Positions 27,007-36,051 of a stretch of 64,000 nt of DNA are shown one piece after another. Within the stretch, counting starts at the first letter, position 1. Every line of letters begins with the position of its first letter. The position numbers and the translations under genes are program-made. The notes under the pieces are model-generated. The model had not been told where the DNA came from and ran no database searches. It was given only the letters and a program-made list of their open reading frames with translations. This DNA is from an uncultured beta proteobacterium (lineage in GTDB: Bacteria; Pseudomonadota; Gammaproteobacteria; Burkholderiales; Burkholderiaceae_C). The stretch lies in contig CAIVHU010000121.1 in NCBI GenBank assembly GCA_903905735.1, forward strand, positions 24,989 through 88,988, given 5' to 3'.

Positions 27007-27123
27007 ATGTGGTATTTTGCCTGGATATTGGGCGTTGGGTTTGCGGTGTTACTGGCCATCCTGAACGCCATGTGGGGTGAAAACCAGCAGGCCCGCGAAG
27101 ATGCCCGTGACAACAAAGATTGA
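27007..27123 (+). CDS. cydX: Cytochrome bd oxidase small subunit CydX (38 aa; absent from the ORF track)
   Basis: Manual translation MWYFAWILGVGFAVLLAILNAMWGENQQAREDARDNKD; canonical CydX start and position after cydB. Confidence 0.93.
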   Translation: MWYFAWILGVGFAVLLAILNAMWGENQQAREDARDNKD

Positions 27124-27412
27124 GGCCCCCGTGGCCAACGCCGCGCCTGAAATCAGCGCCACCAAAATGCGGCCGCTGAGCCTGCTGGCGGCGCTGATCA
27201 TCATGATCGGCGGCAGCATCTACCCGTTCGTCTTTGCCAGGGCGGACGGCAGCGCCGACCACGGCTTGTCAATGCTGGTTTTCTGGGCCATGAGCGCGGG
27301 TCTGGTCAATGGCGTCGGCTTCGTGCCGCGCTGGCCGCTGTGGCGCTGGCTGTTTTCGGGCTGGGCCTGCCTGGCTGCGCTGCTGCTGGCGGCCTGGCTG
27401 CGCCTGGGCTGA
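27101..27412 (+). CDS. ybgE: Cyd operon protein YbgE-like membrane protein
   Basis: Overlaps the cydX 3' end; two or three TM helices, PLSLLAALIIMIGGSIYPFVFARADGSADH. Confidence 0.7.
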   Translation: MPVTTKIEAPVANAAPEISATKMRPLSLLAALIIMIGGSIYPFVFARADGSADHGLSMLVFWAMSAGLVNGVGFVPRWPLWRWLFSGWACLAALLLAAWLRLG

Positions 27413-27420
27413 GTTACTGC

Positions 27421-28554
27421 ATGAACCATCACATCACCATCATTGGCGCGGGTTTTGGCGCACTCTCGTCCGTGCGCGAGCTGCGAAAGCGGTATGCCAG
27501 CGCCGAGATCACCCTGATCGCCCCGCGTGCCGAGCTGCATTACCTGCCCGGCACCATCTGGATTCCCAGCGGCCTGCGCAACCGGGCGCAACTCACCATT
27601 GACCTGAAGGCTTTTTTTGCACGCATGCGGGTGAAGCACGTTCGGGCCGACGTGACCGGCCTGGCTGAGGGCGGCCGGGTCGTCAAAACCAGCACCGGCG
27701 ACGAAGTGCGCAACGACGCGCTGATCATTGCCTCGGGCGGACGTTTCCTCAAAAAGCTGCCTGGCATCGAGCATGCCATCACGCCCTGCGAGGGCATCAC
27801 GGCAGTTGAGAAATTCAGCGAGCGACTCAAAGCCATGACTGGTGGCACCATCGCCATGGGTTTTGCCGGCAACCCCAACGAGCCCAGTGCAGTGCGCGGT
27901 GGCCCGATGTTCGAGTTTTTGTTCGGCACCGACGAGCAGCTCAAGAGCGAAGGCCGCCGCGACAAGTTCGAACTGGTGTTTTTCAACCCGTCCCAAGAGC
28001 CTGGCAACCGGCTCGGCCCCAAAGCCGTCGGCCATCTGCTGGCCGAGATGAAGAAGCGCAACATCGCAACGCACCTGGGCCACAAGCTCAAGAGTTTTGG
28101 CCCCGACAAGATCGTCACCGAAGGCGGCGAATTCGCCGCTGACCTGATCCTGTTCATGCCCGGCATGACCGGCAACCTGTGGTTCGACCAGACCGACCTG
28201 CCGCGCTCGCCCGGCGGCCTGCTCAAGGCCGATGCGCAGTGCCGCGTTGAAGGCACCGAACGTGTCTATGTGGTGGGCGACTCGGGGAGCTTTCCCGGGC
28301 CGGACTGGATGCCCAAGCAGGCGCACATGGCCGACCTGCAAGCCGAGGCCGCAGCTCAAAACCTGCTGGCCGAACTGCAGGGCCAGCCAGCCAGCGCCAC
28401 CTTCAAGGTCGAGCTGGTCTGCATCATCGATGCCATCGACCACGCCACACTGGTGTTTCGCAACGAAAAACGGCAGCTCATCCTGCCGCCAAGCCGCCTG
28501 TTCCACTGGGCCAAGCGCTGGTTTGAGAACGCTTATCTCAAAAAGTATCGGTAG
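27421..28554 (+). CDS. FAD/NAD(P)-dependent oxidoreductase, sulfide:quinone-oxidoreductase-like
   Basis: ITIIGAGFGALSSVRELRKRY (FAD GxGxxG), APRAELHYLPGTIWIPSGLR, VYVVGDSGSFPGPDWMPKQAHMADLQAEAAAQN. Confidence 0.8.
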   Translation: MNHHITIIGAGFGALSSVRELRKRYASAEITLIAPRAELHYLPGTIWIPSGLRNRAQLTIDLKAFFARMRVKHVRADVTGLAEGGRVVKTSTGDEVRNDALIIASGGRFLKKLPGIEHAITPCEGITAVEKFSERLKAMTGGTIAMGFAGNPNEPSAVRGGPMFEFLFGTDEQLKSEGRRDKFELVFFNPSQEPGNRLGPKAVGHLLAEMKKRNIATHLGHKLKSFGPDKIVTEGGEFAADLILFMPGMTGNLWFDQTDLPRSPGGLLKADAQCRVEGTERVYVVGDSGSFPGPDWMPKQAHMADLQAEAAAQNLLAELQGQPASATFKVELVCIIDAIDHATLVFRNEKRQLILPPSRLFHWAKRWFENAYLKKYR

Positions 28555-28612
28555 GCAGCACAGCGGCGCTTGCATCCGCCGTCGACCAGACCGTTGACCT
28601 AACATCGGCTAA

Positions 28613-28632
28613 ACTAGTCAGATTACTAGTCA
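28613..28632. promoter_or_regulatory. Tandem ACTAGTCA direct repeat, candidate toxin-antitoxin autoregulatory operator
   Basis: ACTAGTCA at 28613-28620 and 28625-28632 (12 bp apart), just upstream of the antitoxin ATG; ACTAGT is itself palindromic. Confidence 0.4.
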
Positions 28633-28645
28633 TTTTGGAGGTCTC

Positions 28646-28900
28646 ATGAGCACATGGCCGGTTCAGGATGCCAAAGCGCGATTCAGCGAATTTTTGCAAG
28701 CTTGCCTCACCAGCGGACCGCAACTGGTGACCAAGCGCGGCATGGAAGCCGCCGTGCTGGTGCCCGTGGGGCAATGGCGGCAGTTGCAAGCCAATAGCCA
28801 ACCGTCACTCAAACAGGTGCTGCTGGACGCGGCCGCACGCGGTGACTTGCCCATCCCGCCCAGAGGTCAATGCCAACGCCGCGACGCACCCGAGTTGTGA
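28646..28900 (+). CDS. Type II antitoxin, Phd/YefM family
   Basis: WPVQDAKARFSEFLQACLTSGPQLVTKRGMEAAVLVPVGQWRQL. Confidence 0.88.
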   Translation: MSTWPVQDAKARFSEFLQACLTSGPQLVTKRGMEAAVLVPVGQWRQLQANSQPSLKQVLLDAAARGDLPIPPRGQCQRRDAPEL

Positions 28901-29310
28901 TGTTTCTGCTCGATACCAACGTGGTGTCGGAGCTGCGCCGCGCCAAACCGCACGGCGGTGTGTTGGCCTGGCTGGGTGCTGCACCCGATGCCGATTTGTA
29001 CATATCTGCCGTGACCTTGGGCGAAATCCAGCGCGGCATTGAGCTCACCAAAGACCAGAACCCGGCCAAAGCGCTGGAAATCTCCCTGTGGGCGGACCGT
29101 CTGGCCGCCACGCACAACATCCTTGCCATGGATGCCCAGACGTTCCGCGTCTGTGCCCGTTTGATGCACCACCAGTCCGATGCGCTGTTGGAAGATGCCA
29201 TGATTGCCGCCACCGCCCAAGTGCACCACCTTACCGTGGTAACCCGCAACACACGCGACTTTGCCGCATTTGACGTGCCGCTGCTGGACCCCTTTACCTA
29301 TCCTGGCTGA
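28900..29310 (+). CDS. Type II toxin VapC/FitB-like PIN-domain protein
   Basis: MFLLDTNVVSELRR, ITLGEIQRGIEL-type motif, HHLTVVTRNTRDFAAFDV; start overlaps the antitoxin stop. Confidence 0.9.
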   Translation: MFLLDTNVVSELRRAKPHGGVLAWLGAAPDADLYISAVTLGEIQRGIELTKDQNPAKALEISLWADRLAATHNILAMDAQTFRVCARLMHHQSDALLEDAMIAATAQVHHLTVVTRNTRDFAAFDVPLLDPFTYPG

Positions 29311-29317
29311 ACTTTTT

Positions 29318-31408
29318 GTGAACGACACCTCAACACCCGGCACACCCCGCCGCCCGATCCGCGAACTGCCCGACGAGCTGATCAGCCAGATTGCCGCTGG
29401 TGAGGTGGTGGAACGTCCGGCCTCGGTGGTGCGTGAGCTGGTCGATAACGCGCTCGATGCCGGTGCAGCCCAGGTCACCGTGCGGCTGCTGGCCGGGGGC
29501 GTGCGGCTCATCAGTGTGGAGGACGACGGCAGCGGCATCCTGCCCGACGAGCTGCCGATTGCGCTGAAGCGCCACGCCACCAGCAAGATCGGCAGCCTGG
29601 CTGATCTGGAGTCGGTGGGTACCATGGGCTTCCGGGGTGAAGCGCTGGCTGCCATTAATTCGATAGCTGACTGCGCAATCCTGTCAAGGGCTAGCGGCCA
29701 AAATCATGCCTATCTTCTGGAAGGCCAGACTGGCGAACTCAAACCCGTGGCGCGGGCTGTGGGCACCACGGTCGAGGTCAAAGAGCTGTTCTTTTCAACC
29801 CCCGCGCGGCGCAAGTTCCTGAAGACCGATGCCACCGAACTGGCGCACTGCGTGGAGGCCGTGCGCCGCCACGCTCTGGCCCGCCCCGATGTCGGTTTTG
29901 CCATCTGGCACGAGGGCAAGCTGGTGGAGCAATGGCGGCGCTGTGGCGAGCTACGCAGCCTGCCCGCCCTGGAACAGCGGCTGGCCGACGTATTGGGCGG
30001 CGACTTTGTGGCGCAGTCGGTGTGGGTGGATTTTTCCAGCCGTGCTGCAACGGGCCAGCCTGACTACGCCCCGTCTATCAAGGTGTGGGGCCGCGCTGGC
30101 ATTCCGGATGCCGCCCGTTCGCGCGCCGACCAGCAGTTTTGCTATGTCAACGGCCGCTTTGTGCGCGACAAGGTGGTGACCCACGCCGCCCGCAGCGCTT
30201 ATGAAGACGTGCTGCACGGCCAGCGCCAGCCGGTGTATGCGCTGTACATCACCATGGACCCGACCCGCGTCGATGTGAACGTGCACCCGACCAAAATCGA
30301 GGTGCGTTTTCGCGACAGCCGCGACGTGCACCAGGCGGTGCGCCGCGCGGTGGACAACGCGCTGGCGGTGCCGCGCGCGGGTCAAGCGGGTGCAGCCGAG
30401 CCCACACCATGGGTCGCCAACGCCGGCCAAGCGCCCGGCCTATCCCCATTCCAGGCCTCGGATGCTCAGCCTGTTTACATGCCAAATCAGCCTCAAGCCT
30501 TTATCCAACAAGGGCAGAATGCTATTAATTTTGATGCTCAGGTCGGGTACCGGGTGAGCGATTTGGGCGCGTTGTGGGGAGTCAACCCAGCCCGCAACCA
30601 GGCCAACGCCGATCAAACTGACACCGCCAGTGGCTGGCAAACCGCCTCCGATTCACCCTTCACTTCTGACCTGCCAGCCGTCTGGTCAGGTCAGAACAAC
30701 GCCTCAGGCCACAGCCCGGCCGACACACCCGTCTGGCCGCTGGGCCGCGCGCTGGCGCAACTCCAGGGCGTTTACATCCTCGCTGAAAATGCTCAGGGCC
30801 TGGTGATTGTGGACATGCACGCCGCGCACGAACGCATCGTGTACGAGCGCCTCAAAGCACAGTGGGCAGCGCCCGCACCGGGTGATGCAGCCACCTCTGC
30901 GGTTCAACCCGACTCTGACCAAACCGAGGATGCTACGACGCACCTGCAGTTCGCCAACCCCCTGGACCGCCTGCGAAGCCAGCCGCTGCTGATCCCCGTC
31001 ACCTTTGCCGCCACACCCACCGAAGTCGCCACCGCCGAAGCGCACAGCGCCACACTGGAAATCCTGGGCCTGGAAATCACCCCGTTTTCTGCACGGACGT
31101 TGGCGGTGCGCGCGGTGCCGACCACGCTGGCGCAGGGCGACGCCGTGGAACTTGCGCGCAGCGTGCTCGCCGAACTCAGCCAGCATGAGGCCAGCGGCGT
31201 GATCCAGCGCGCCCAAAATGAATTGCTCGCCACCATGGCCTGCCACGGTGCGGTGCGCGCCAACCGCCGCCTGACACTGGAAGAAATGAACGCCCTGCTG
31301 CGCCAGATGGAGGCTACCGAACGCAGCGATCAATGCAACCACGGCCGCCCGACCTGGCGGCAAATCAGCATGAAGGAACTGGACGCGCTGTTTTTGCGCG
31401 GGCGCTGA
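29318..31408 (+). CDS. mutL: DNA mismatch repair protein MutL (probable GTG start 29318)
   Basis: [71 protein letters not shown]. Confidence 0.95.
   Translation: [696 protein letters not shown]
29650..29708 (+). repeat. Dispersed element, copy in mutL ATPase region
   Basis: TGCCATTAATTCGATAGCTGACTGCGCAATCCTGTCAAGGGCTAGCGGCCAAAAT. Confidence 0.72.
30482..30531 (-). repeat. Dispersed element, copy in mutL linker (antisense to gene)
   Basis: Reverse complement: ATTAATAGCATTCTGCCCTTGTTGGATAAAGGCTTGAGGCTGATTTGG. Confidence 0.7.
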
Positions 31409-31536
31409 GCCCTTGAGGATGGGTCTGCCCATCGGCACCAACAAAAGCTTTGGGCGGCATCGGTTCGCCATCAAACAGACCAAGTGCTTTGAAGGGCCTA
31501 AATTCCGGCAATTGGCTCGACAAGGAAGGAACGTAG

Positions 31537-32412
31537 ATGACATGGCTTCTATGGTTCGCACTAGGTTTGTGCTTGCTGCTGGGCATGGCTGTCGGGCTCT
31601 CTGCTTACGGCACCCAGCGGTGGGTTGCCACCACGCAAGTGCTGACCAGTCGGCTTGAAGCCAACCGAATCAACCACAAGACGCCGTCACCAGCGCCACA
31701 ACGCTACAGCTCGGACGCACTCACAGGCCTGCCAGCCCCTGTGCAACGCTATTTCCGAGCCGTGCTGCGAGATGGCCAGCCCATCATTGCCGCAGCGCGC
31801 CTTTGCATGGCCGGCACCTTCAACCTGTCCGCAACGGGTGAGCAGTGGAAACCATTCACCTCGCAGCAACGGGTCATCACCCGCCGCCCAGGTTTCCTGT
31901 GGGATGCCAAGATATCGATGATGCCGGGCTTGCCAGTGCGGGTGGTGGACAGCTACATCGCAGGTCAGGGTCTGCTGCACGCGGCCCTTCTGGGCGTGTT
32001 CACCGCAGCAGATGTCAGGGGTGATGGCGAGATTGCCCGTGGCGAATTCATGCGCTACTTTGCCGAAGCGGTGTGGTACCCGACCGCCTTGCTGCCCAGC
32101 CAGGGCGTGCACTGGACGGCCGTGGACGACCATTGCGCCCATGCAACCATCATGGATGGACCGCTCACGCTGACCTTGCTGTTCCGGTTCAATGACGCAG
32201 ACCTGATCACATCGTTTCGCGCCGAGGCGCGCGGTGGCATGGTGGGCAAGGTCGTGGTCATGGCCCCTTGGGAAGGGCGCTTTTCCAACTACAAGAGACA
32301 GGCCGGCATGGCCGTGCCATTCACCGGCGAAGTAGCGTGGATTCGACCCGAAGGACGAAGACCCTACTTCATCGGTACGGTAACTTCACTGAACTACGAG
32401 TTCTCACCATGA
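31537..32412 (+). CDS. Hypothetical membrane-anchored protein (DUF6544/DUF6920-like)
   Basis: LTGLPAPVQRYFRAVLRDGQP, AVWYPTALLPSQGVHWTAVDD, GFRF-like pattern; N-terminal TM. Confidence 0.6.
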   Translation: MTWLLWFALGLCLLLGMAVGLSAYGTQRWVATTQVLTSRLEANRINHKTPSPAPQRYSSDALTGLPAPVQRYFRAVLRDGQPIIAAARLCMAGTFNLSATGEQWKPFTSQQRVITRRPGFLWDAKISMMPGLPVRVVDSYIAGQGLLHAALLGVFTAADVRGDGEIARGEFMRYFAEAVWYPTALLPSQGVHWTAVDDHCAHATIMDGPLTLTLLFRFNDADLITSFRAEARGGMVGKVVVMAPWEGRFSNYKRQAGMAVPFTGEVAWIRPEGRRPYFIGTVTSLNYEFSP

Positions 32413-32969
32413 CACATCTCACCTTCCTGTTGCGCCAGATTCAACAACCCGGGTTCCCTTTCGAATTGGTGAAACCATTGCTCGCCCGCTGGCCAGTCGC
32501 CCTCATGGCCGTGATGCTTGGACTGCTTTCGCCGATGGCCCGCTCAGCGCCCATCTGTCGCTGGGTGGACAAGAATGGACAATCGCACATGTCCGATGCC
32601 GTTCCGGACAAATACAAGCAGGTGGCGACTTGCAGCGACTCACGACAGTACGAACTCTCCCCCCAGCAAACACGCGACGCTGAACAACGTTTAACCGAGC
32701 TGAAAGCCCGGGCGCGCCAGAACACGGCCGCTGCGCCGATACCAGCAGTTTCCAGCGCCACGGGTACCGGGCCTCTGCCGCGAGTCAAACGGCCCACCGA
32801 GGTCATCACTGACACCACGGACTGTCAGACACGGTGGCGCATCTACGACGAGAGCGTTGATTGCTTCGGCCCTTACCGAACAACGCGAGGAGCCACCAAA
32901 CCGGAAGGCTACGACGTGTGCAACGAGATCCCCAGCCCTGAACTCAAGTGTGGTCCACGACGGAACTGA
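32409..32969 (+). CDS. DUF4124-domain protein
   Basis: ICRWVDKNGQSHMSDAVPDKYKQVATC; 4 nt overlap with the upstream gene. Confidence 0.65.
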   Translation: MTHLTFLLRQIQQPGFPFELVKPLLARWPVALMAVMLGLLSPMARSAPICRWVDKNGQSHMSDAVPDKYKQVATCSDSRQYELSPQQTRDAEQRLTELKARARQNTAAAPIPAVSSATGTGPLPRVKRPTEVITDTTDCQTRWRIYDESVDCFGPYRTTRGATKPEGYDVCNEIPSPELKCGPRRN

Positions 32970-33046
32970 GTCGACTAGCTGGCGCTGGCAGCACCATGCA
33001 GCGAATCTGTGGCCAGCGGCCACATCATCGCCTGGAAAATTCAACT

Positions 33047-33091
33047 TAAAATACGGCGTTAGCCCACGTCCAATAAGCGCCAAGCGCTATC
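33047..33091 (-). repeat. Dispersed element (diverged), upstream of MATE gene
   Basis: Reverse complement: AAAAGCGATAGCGCTTGGCGCTTATTGGACGTGGGCTAACGCCGTATTTT. Confidence 0.55.
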
Positions 33092-33095
33092 GCTT

Positions 33096-34517
33096 TTGAT
33101 ATCTCCCCTACGCCACCTTTTCAAACATCCAGCCGCCCGCTCGCGCCTGCAAACCGAGCTGCGCGGCATGTGGCTGTTGGCCTGGCCGATTCTGGTGGGG
33201 CAGCTGGCCAATGTCGGCATGGCAGTCGTCGATGTGGCGATGGCCGGGCATGCCTCCAGGCAGGATCTGGCCGGCGTATCGCTGGGTGTGTCGATCTGGA
33301 ACATGCTGATGATCACGCTGATGGGTGTGGTGATGAGCGTCAACCCGATGGTGGCGCACCAGGTGGGCGCAGGCGACTTGCGCGGGGTGCCACAAGTGGT
33401 GCGTCAGGCACTGTGGAAAGCGCTCGGCGTGGGGCTGATCGCGCTGTTGCTGGCCAACACTTCGGCCCTGCTGTTTGACCACATGCTGCTGGAGCCGTAT
33501 GTGCGCGACCTGGCCAAGGGTTTTGTGCTGACCACCAGCCTGGCGCTGCCGCTGTTTGCCTGCTACCGGGTGCTGTACGGCTATAGCACCAGCATCAACC
33601 AGACCAAACCGCTGATGGTGATTGCGCTGCTGTCTTTGGGGCTGAACGTCATCGTTAACAGCCTGCTGGTGTTTGGCAAACTGGGTTTCCCCCGGCTGGG
33701 CGGCCTGGGCTGCGCCTGGGCCACGCTGGCCACGGTGAGTTTCAACCTGCTGGCGCTGTTGTGGTGGATGCACCGCGCCCCGGCCTACCGCGCCACCTGG
33801 CCGCTGGGCCACTTTGAGCCGCCACACTGGGCGCAAATTAAAGGCCTGCTCAAGCTCGGCCTGCCGATTGGTCTGACTTATTTTGCCGAGAGCAGCGCGT
33901 TCAGCCTGATTGCGCTCTTGATTGCCGAATTTGGCAGCACACAAATGGCGGCGCACCAGATTGCGCTCAATTTCACCTCGCTGGTGTTCATGGTGCCGCT
34001 GAGCCTGGGGCTGGCGCTACTCACCCGCGTGGGCCAGTCGCTGGGCGCGGGCGATGCCACATTGGCGCGTTACCAGGCCTGGGTGGGTGTGGCGGTGGGG
34101 CTGGTGTTTGCCACGTTATCGGCCACGCTGATCGCCTTGTTCGCAACCACCATTGCCAGCGCCTACACCAGCGATACGGCGGTGATTGCGCTCACCGCCC
34201 AGCTGTTGCTGCTGGCAGCCGTTTTTCAGCTGTCGGATGCCACCCAGGTCATCACCAGTTGCGCGATTCGTGGCTACAAGGTCACGCGCTCGCCGATGGT
34301 GATTCACCTGACGGCGTTTTGGGGCTTTGCCCTGCCGCTGGGCTACACGCTGGGCATTGCGCCCCACTGGCTGCCTTTCAAACCAGCTCAGCCAATGGCG
34401 GCCCAAGGCTTCTGGATCGCGCTGATTCTCGGGCTGACGCTGGCCGCGCTGGGGCTGGTGCTGCTGCTGCGCCAGGTCGCTCGGTCACGGCTGGTCATGC
34501 CACCGCATTCAAAATGA
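33096..34517 (+). CDS. MATE-family multidrug efflux transporter (NorM-like)
   Basis: LAWPILVGQLANVGMAVVDVAMAGH, GLPIGLTYFAESSAFSLIALLIAEFGSTQMAAHQIALNF; about 12 TM segments. Confidence 0.9.
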   Translation: MISPLRHLFKHPAARSRLQTELRGMWLLAWPILVGQLANVGMAVVDVAMAGHASRQDLAGVSLGVSIWNMLMITLMGVVMSVNPMVAHQVGAGDLRGVPQVVRQALWKALGVGLIALLLANTSALLFDHMLLEPYVRDLAKGFVLTTSLALPLFACYRVLYGYSTSINQTKPLMVIALLSLGLNVIVNSLLVFGKLGFPRLGGLGCAWATLATVSFNLLALLWWMHRAPAYRATWPLGHFEPPHWAQIKGLLKLGLPIGLTYFAESSAFSLIALLIAEFGSTQMAAHQIALNFTSLVFMVPLSLGLALLTRVGQSLGAGDATLARYQAWVGVAVGLVFATLSATLIALFATTIASAYTSDTAVIALTAQLLLLAAVFQLSDATQVITSCAIRGYKVTRSPMVIHLTAFWGFALPLGYTLGIAPHWLPFKPAQPMAAQGFWIALILGLTLAALGLVLLLRQVARSRLVMPPHSK

Positions 34518-34809
34518 TCACCCCCATCGTGATGAACCCCATGCCCAATATCGCGGCCCAGCTCAGGGTCTGGCCGAACACCAGCCAGCCCACCAGCGAG
34601 ATCAGCACAATACCCACGCCCGACCAGATGGCATACACAATGCCCACCGGGATGCTGCGCAGCGTGAGCGACAGGCAGTAAAAAGCCACCACGTAGCCCA
34701 CCACCACGATCACCGACGGGGTCAGCCGGGTGAAGCCATCAGAGGCCTTGAGTGCCGAGGTGGCGATCACCTCCGAGATGATGGCAATGGCCAGATAAAT
34801 CCACTGCAT
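34495..34809 (-). CDS. Small multidrug resistance (SMR/EmrE-type) transporter
   Basis: WIYLAIAIISEVIATSALKASDGFTRL, GIVYAIWSGVGIVLISLVGWLVFGQ; convergently overlaps the MATE 3' end. Confidence 0.92.
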   Translation of the reverse strand: MQWIYLAIAIISEVIATSALKASDGFTRLTPSVIVVVGYVVAFYCLSLTLRSIPVGIVYAIWSGVGIVLISLVGWLVFGQTLSWAAILGMGFITMGVIILNAVA

Positions 34810-34832
34810 GGGCACGGTCAGGCAGCCAGCCT

Positions 34833-35318
34833 TTAACGCTGCGGCAGATTGCCACCGCGCTGGCGGTCATCCATTTCAGCGATGACGGCCGCCAGCGAGT
34901 TGCCCGATTGATCAATCGCCAGGCGCAGATCGCGCTCCAGTTGGTCGATGCGTGCCACCAGCGCCGCCTTGGCTTCGCTGTCGACGGCGGTTTTGCGCTT
35001 GAACTCGGCATCCAGATAGCTGCGAAGTTCGGTAAATCGCGAAGCCTCGGCCTGATCGGCCAGATTGCGGTTGGCTTGCAGCTCTTTGGCGTGCGCGCGC
35101 GCGTCAAACATCACCGTGGTCTGCAGGTACAGCAGGGAGGCCAGAAACAGCACGGTCAAAGCAGCCATCATGCTCAGCATGATCAGTCCCAGTGGGGCCT
35201 GCACATCGGCCACACCCAGCGACAGCGCGGTGGGTGTGATGATCACCTGCCAGTTCAGCAGCGCAAACGCGGCGACGACCACCAACACCAGCAGGACCAG
35301 GAATGTTCGCAGTTTCAT
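34833..35318 (-). CDS. LapA-like small membrane protein with C-terminal coiled coil
   Basis: MKLRTFLVLLVLVVVAAFALLNWQVIITPTALSLGVADVQAPLGLIMLSMMAALTVLFLASLLY. Confidence 0.6.
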   Translation of the reverse strand: MKLRTFLVLLVLVVVAAFALLNWQVIITPTALSLGVADVQAPLGLIMLSMMAALTVLFLASLLYLQTTVMFDARAHAKELQANRNLADQAEASRFTELRSYLDAEFKRKTAVDSEAKAALVARIDQLERDLRLAIDQSGNSLAAVIAEMDDRQRGGNLPQR

Positions 35319-35356
35319 GGATTCGCACCTTTCAAAGTGAGCCCGCCCGAAAGCAT

Positions 35357-35391
35357 AACGGCCTGCACCTGCATCCGCAGGTCAGGCCGTT
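35357..35391. other. Strong hairpin between scoB and the LapA-like gene
   Basis: AACGGCCTG-C-ACCTGC-ATCC-GCAGGT-CAGGCCGTT; 9+6 bp with a single C bulge. Confidence 0.6.
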
Positions 35392-35410
35392 GGCAGGCGT
35401 CGGCAAGGGT

Positions 35411-36049
35411 TCAGTGTAGCGGCACGCCGGTTTTCTCCTGCAGTTCTTCCATGCTCACGCCCGGCGCACGCTGCACCACCTTGAGGCCGTGCGGCGTGAT
35501 GTCCATCACCGCCAGGTCGGTGATGATGCGGTCCACCACGCCCACGCCAGTCAGCGGCAAAGTGCATTCAGGCAGGATTTTCAGGTCGATCGTTCCGTCT
35601 TTCTTCTTGGCCACATGCTCCATCAGGATCAACACGCTTTTCACACCACCCACCAGGTCCATCGCGCCGCCCATGCCTTTGACCATCTTGCCGGGGATCA
35701 TCCAGTTGGCCAGGTCACCACGCTCGCTGACCTGCATGGCCCCGAGGATGCTCAGATTGATCTTGCCGCCACGGATCATGGCAAAACTGTCGTGGCTGCC
35801 AAAAATGGCCGAACCCGGCAGCGTGGTCACGGTTTGCTTGCCAGCGTTAATCAGGTCAGCATCGACTTGGTCTTCGGTGGGGAACGGGCCGATGCCGAGC
35901 ATGCCGTTTTCGCTTTGTAGCCAGACTTCCACGTCCGGCGGCACATGGTTGGCGACCATGGTCGGCAGGCCAATGCCCAGGTTCACATAAAAACCGTCCT
36001 GCAATTCCTTGGCCGCAATGGCAGCCATTTCGTCGTGTGTCCAAGCCAT
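35411..36049 (-). CDS. scoB: 3-oxoacid CoA-transferase subunit B
   Basis: [48 protein letters not shown]. Confidence 0.92.
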   Translation of the reverse strand: MAWTHDEMAAIAAKELQDGFYVNLGIGLPTMVANHVPPDVEVWLQSENGMLGIGPFPTEDQVDADLINAGKQTVTTLPGSAIFGSHDSFAMIRGGKINLSILGAMQVSERGDLANWMIPGKMVKGMGGAMDLVGGVKSVLILMEHVAKKKDGTIDLKILPECTLPLTGVGVVDRIITDLAVMDITPHGLKVVQRAPGVSMEELQEKTGVPLH

Positions 36050-36051
36050 GA

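Noticed and set aside
31409-31536. Possible pseudogene between mutL and the DUF6544-like gene
   Set aside because: Short open frames on both strands (for example FRPFKALGLFDGEPMPPKAFVG on minus) but I could not tie them to any family.
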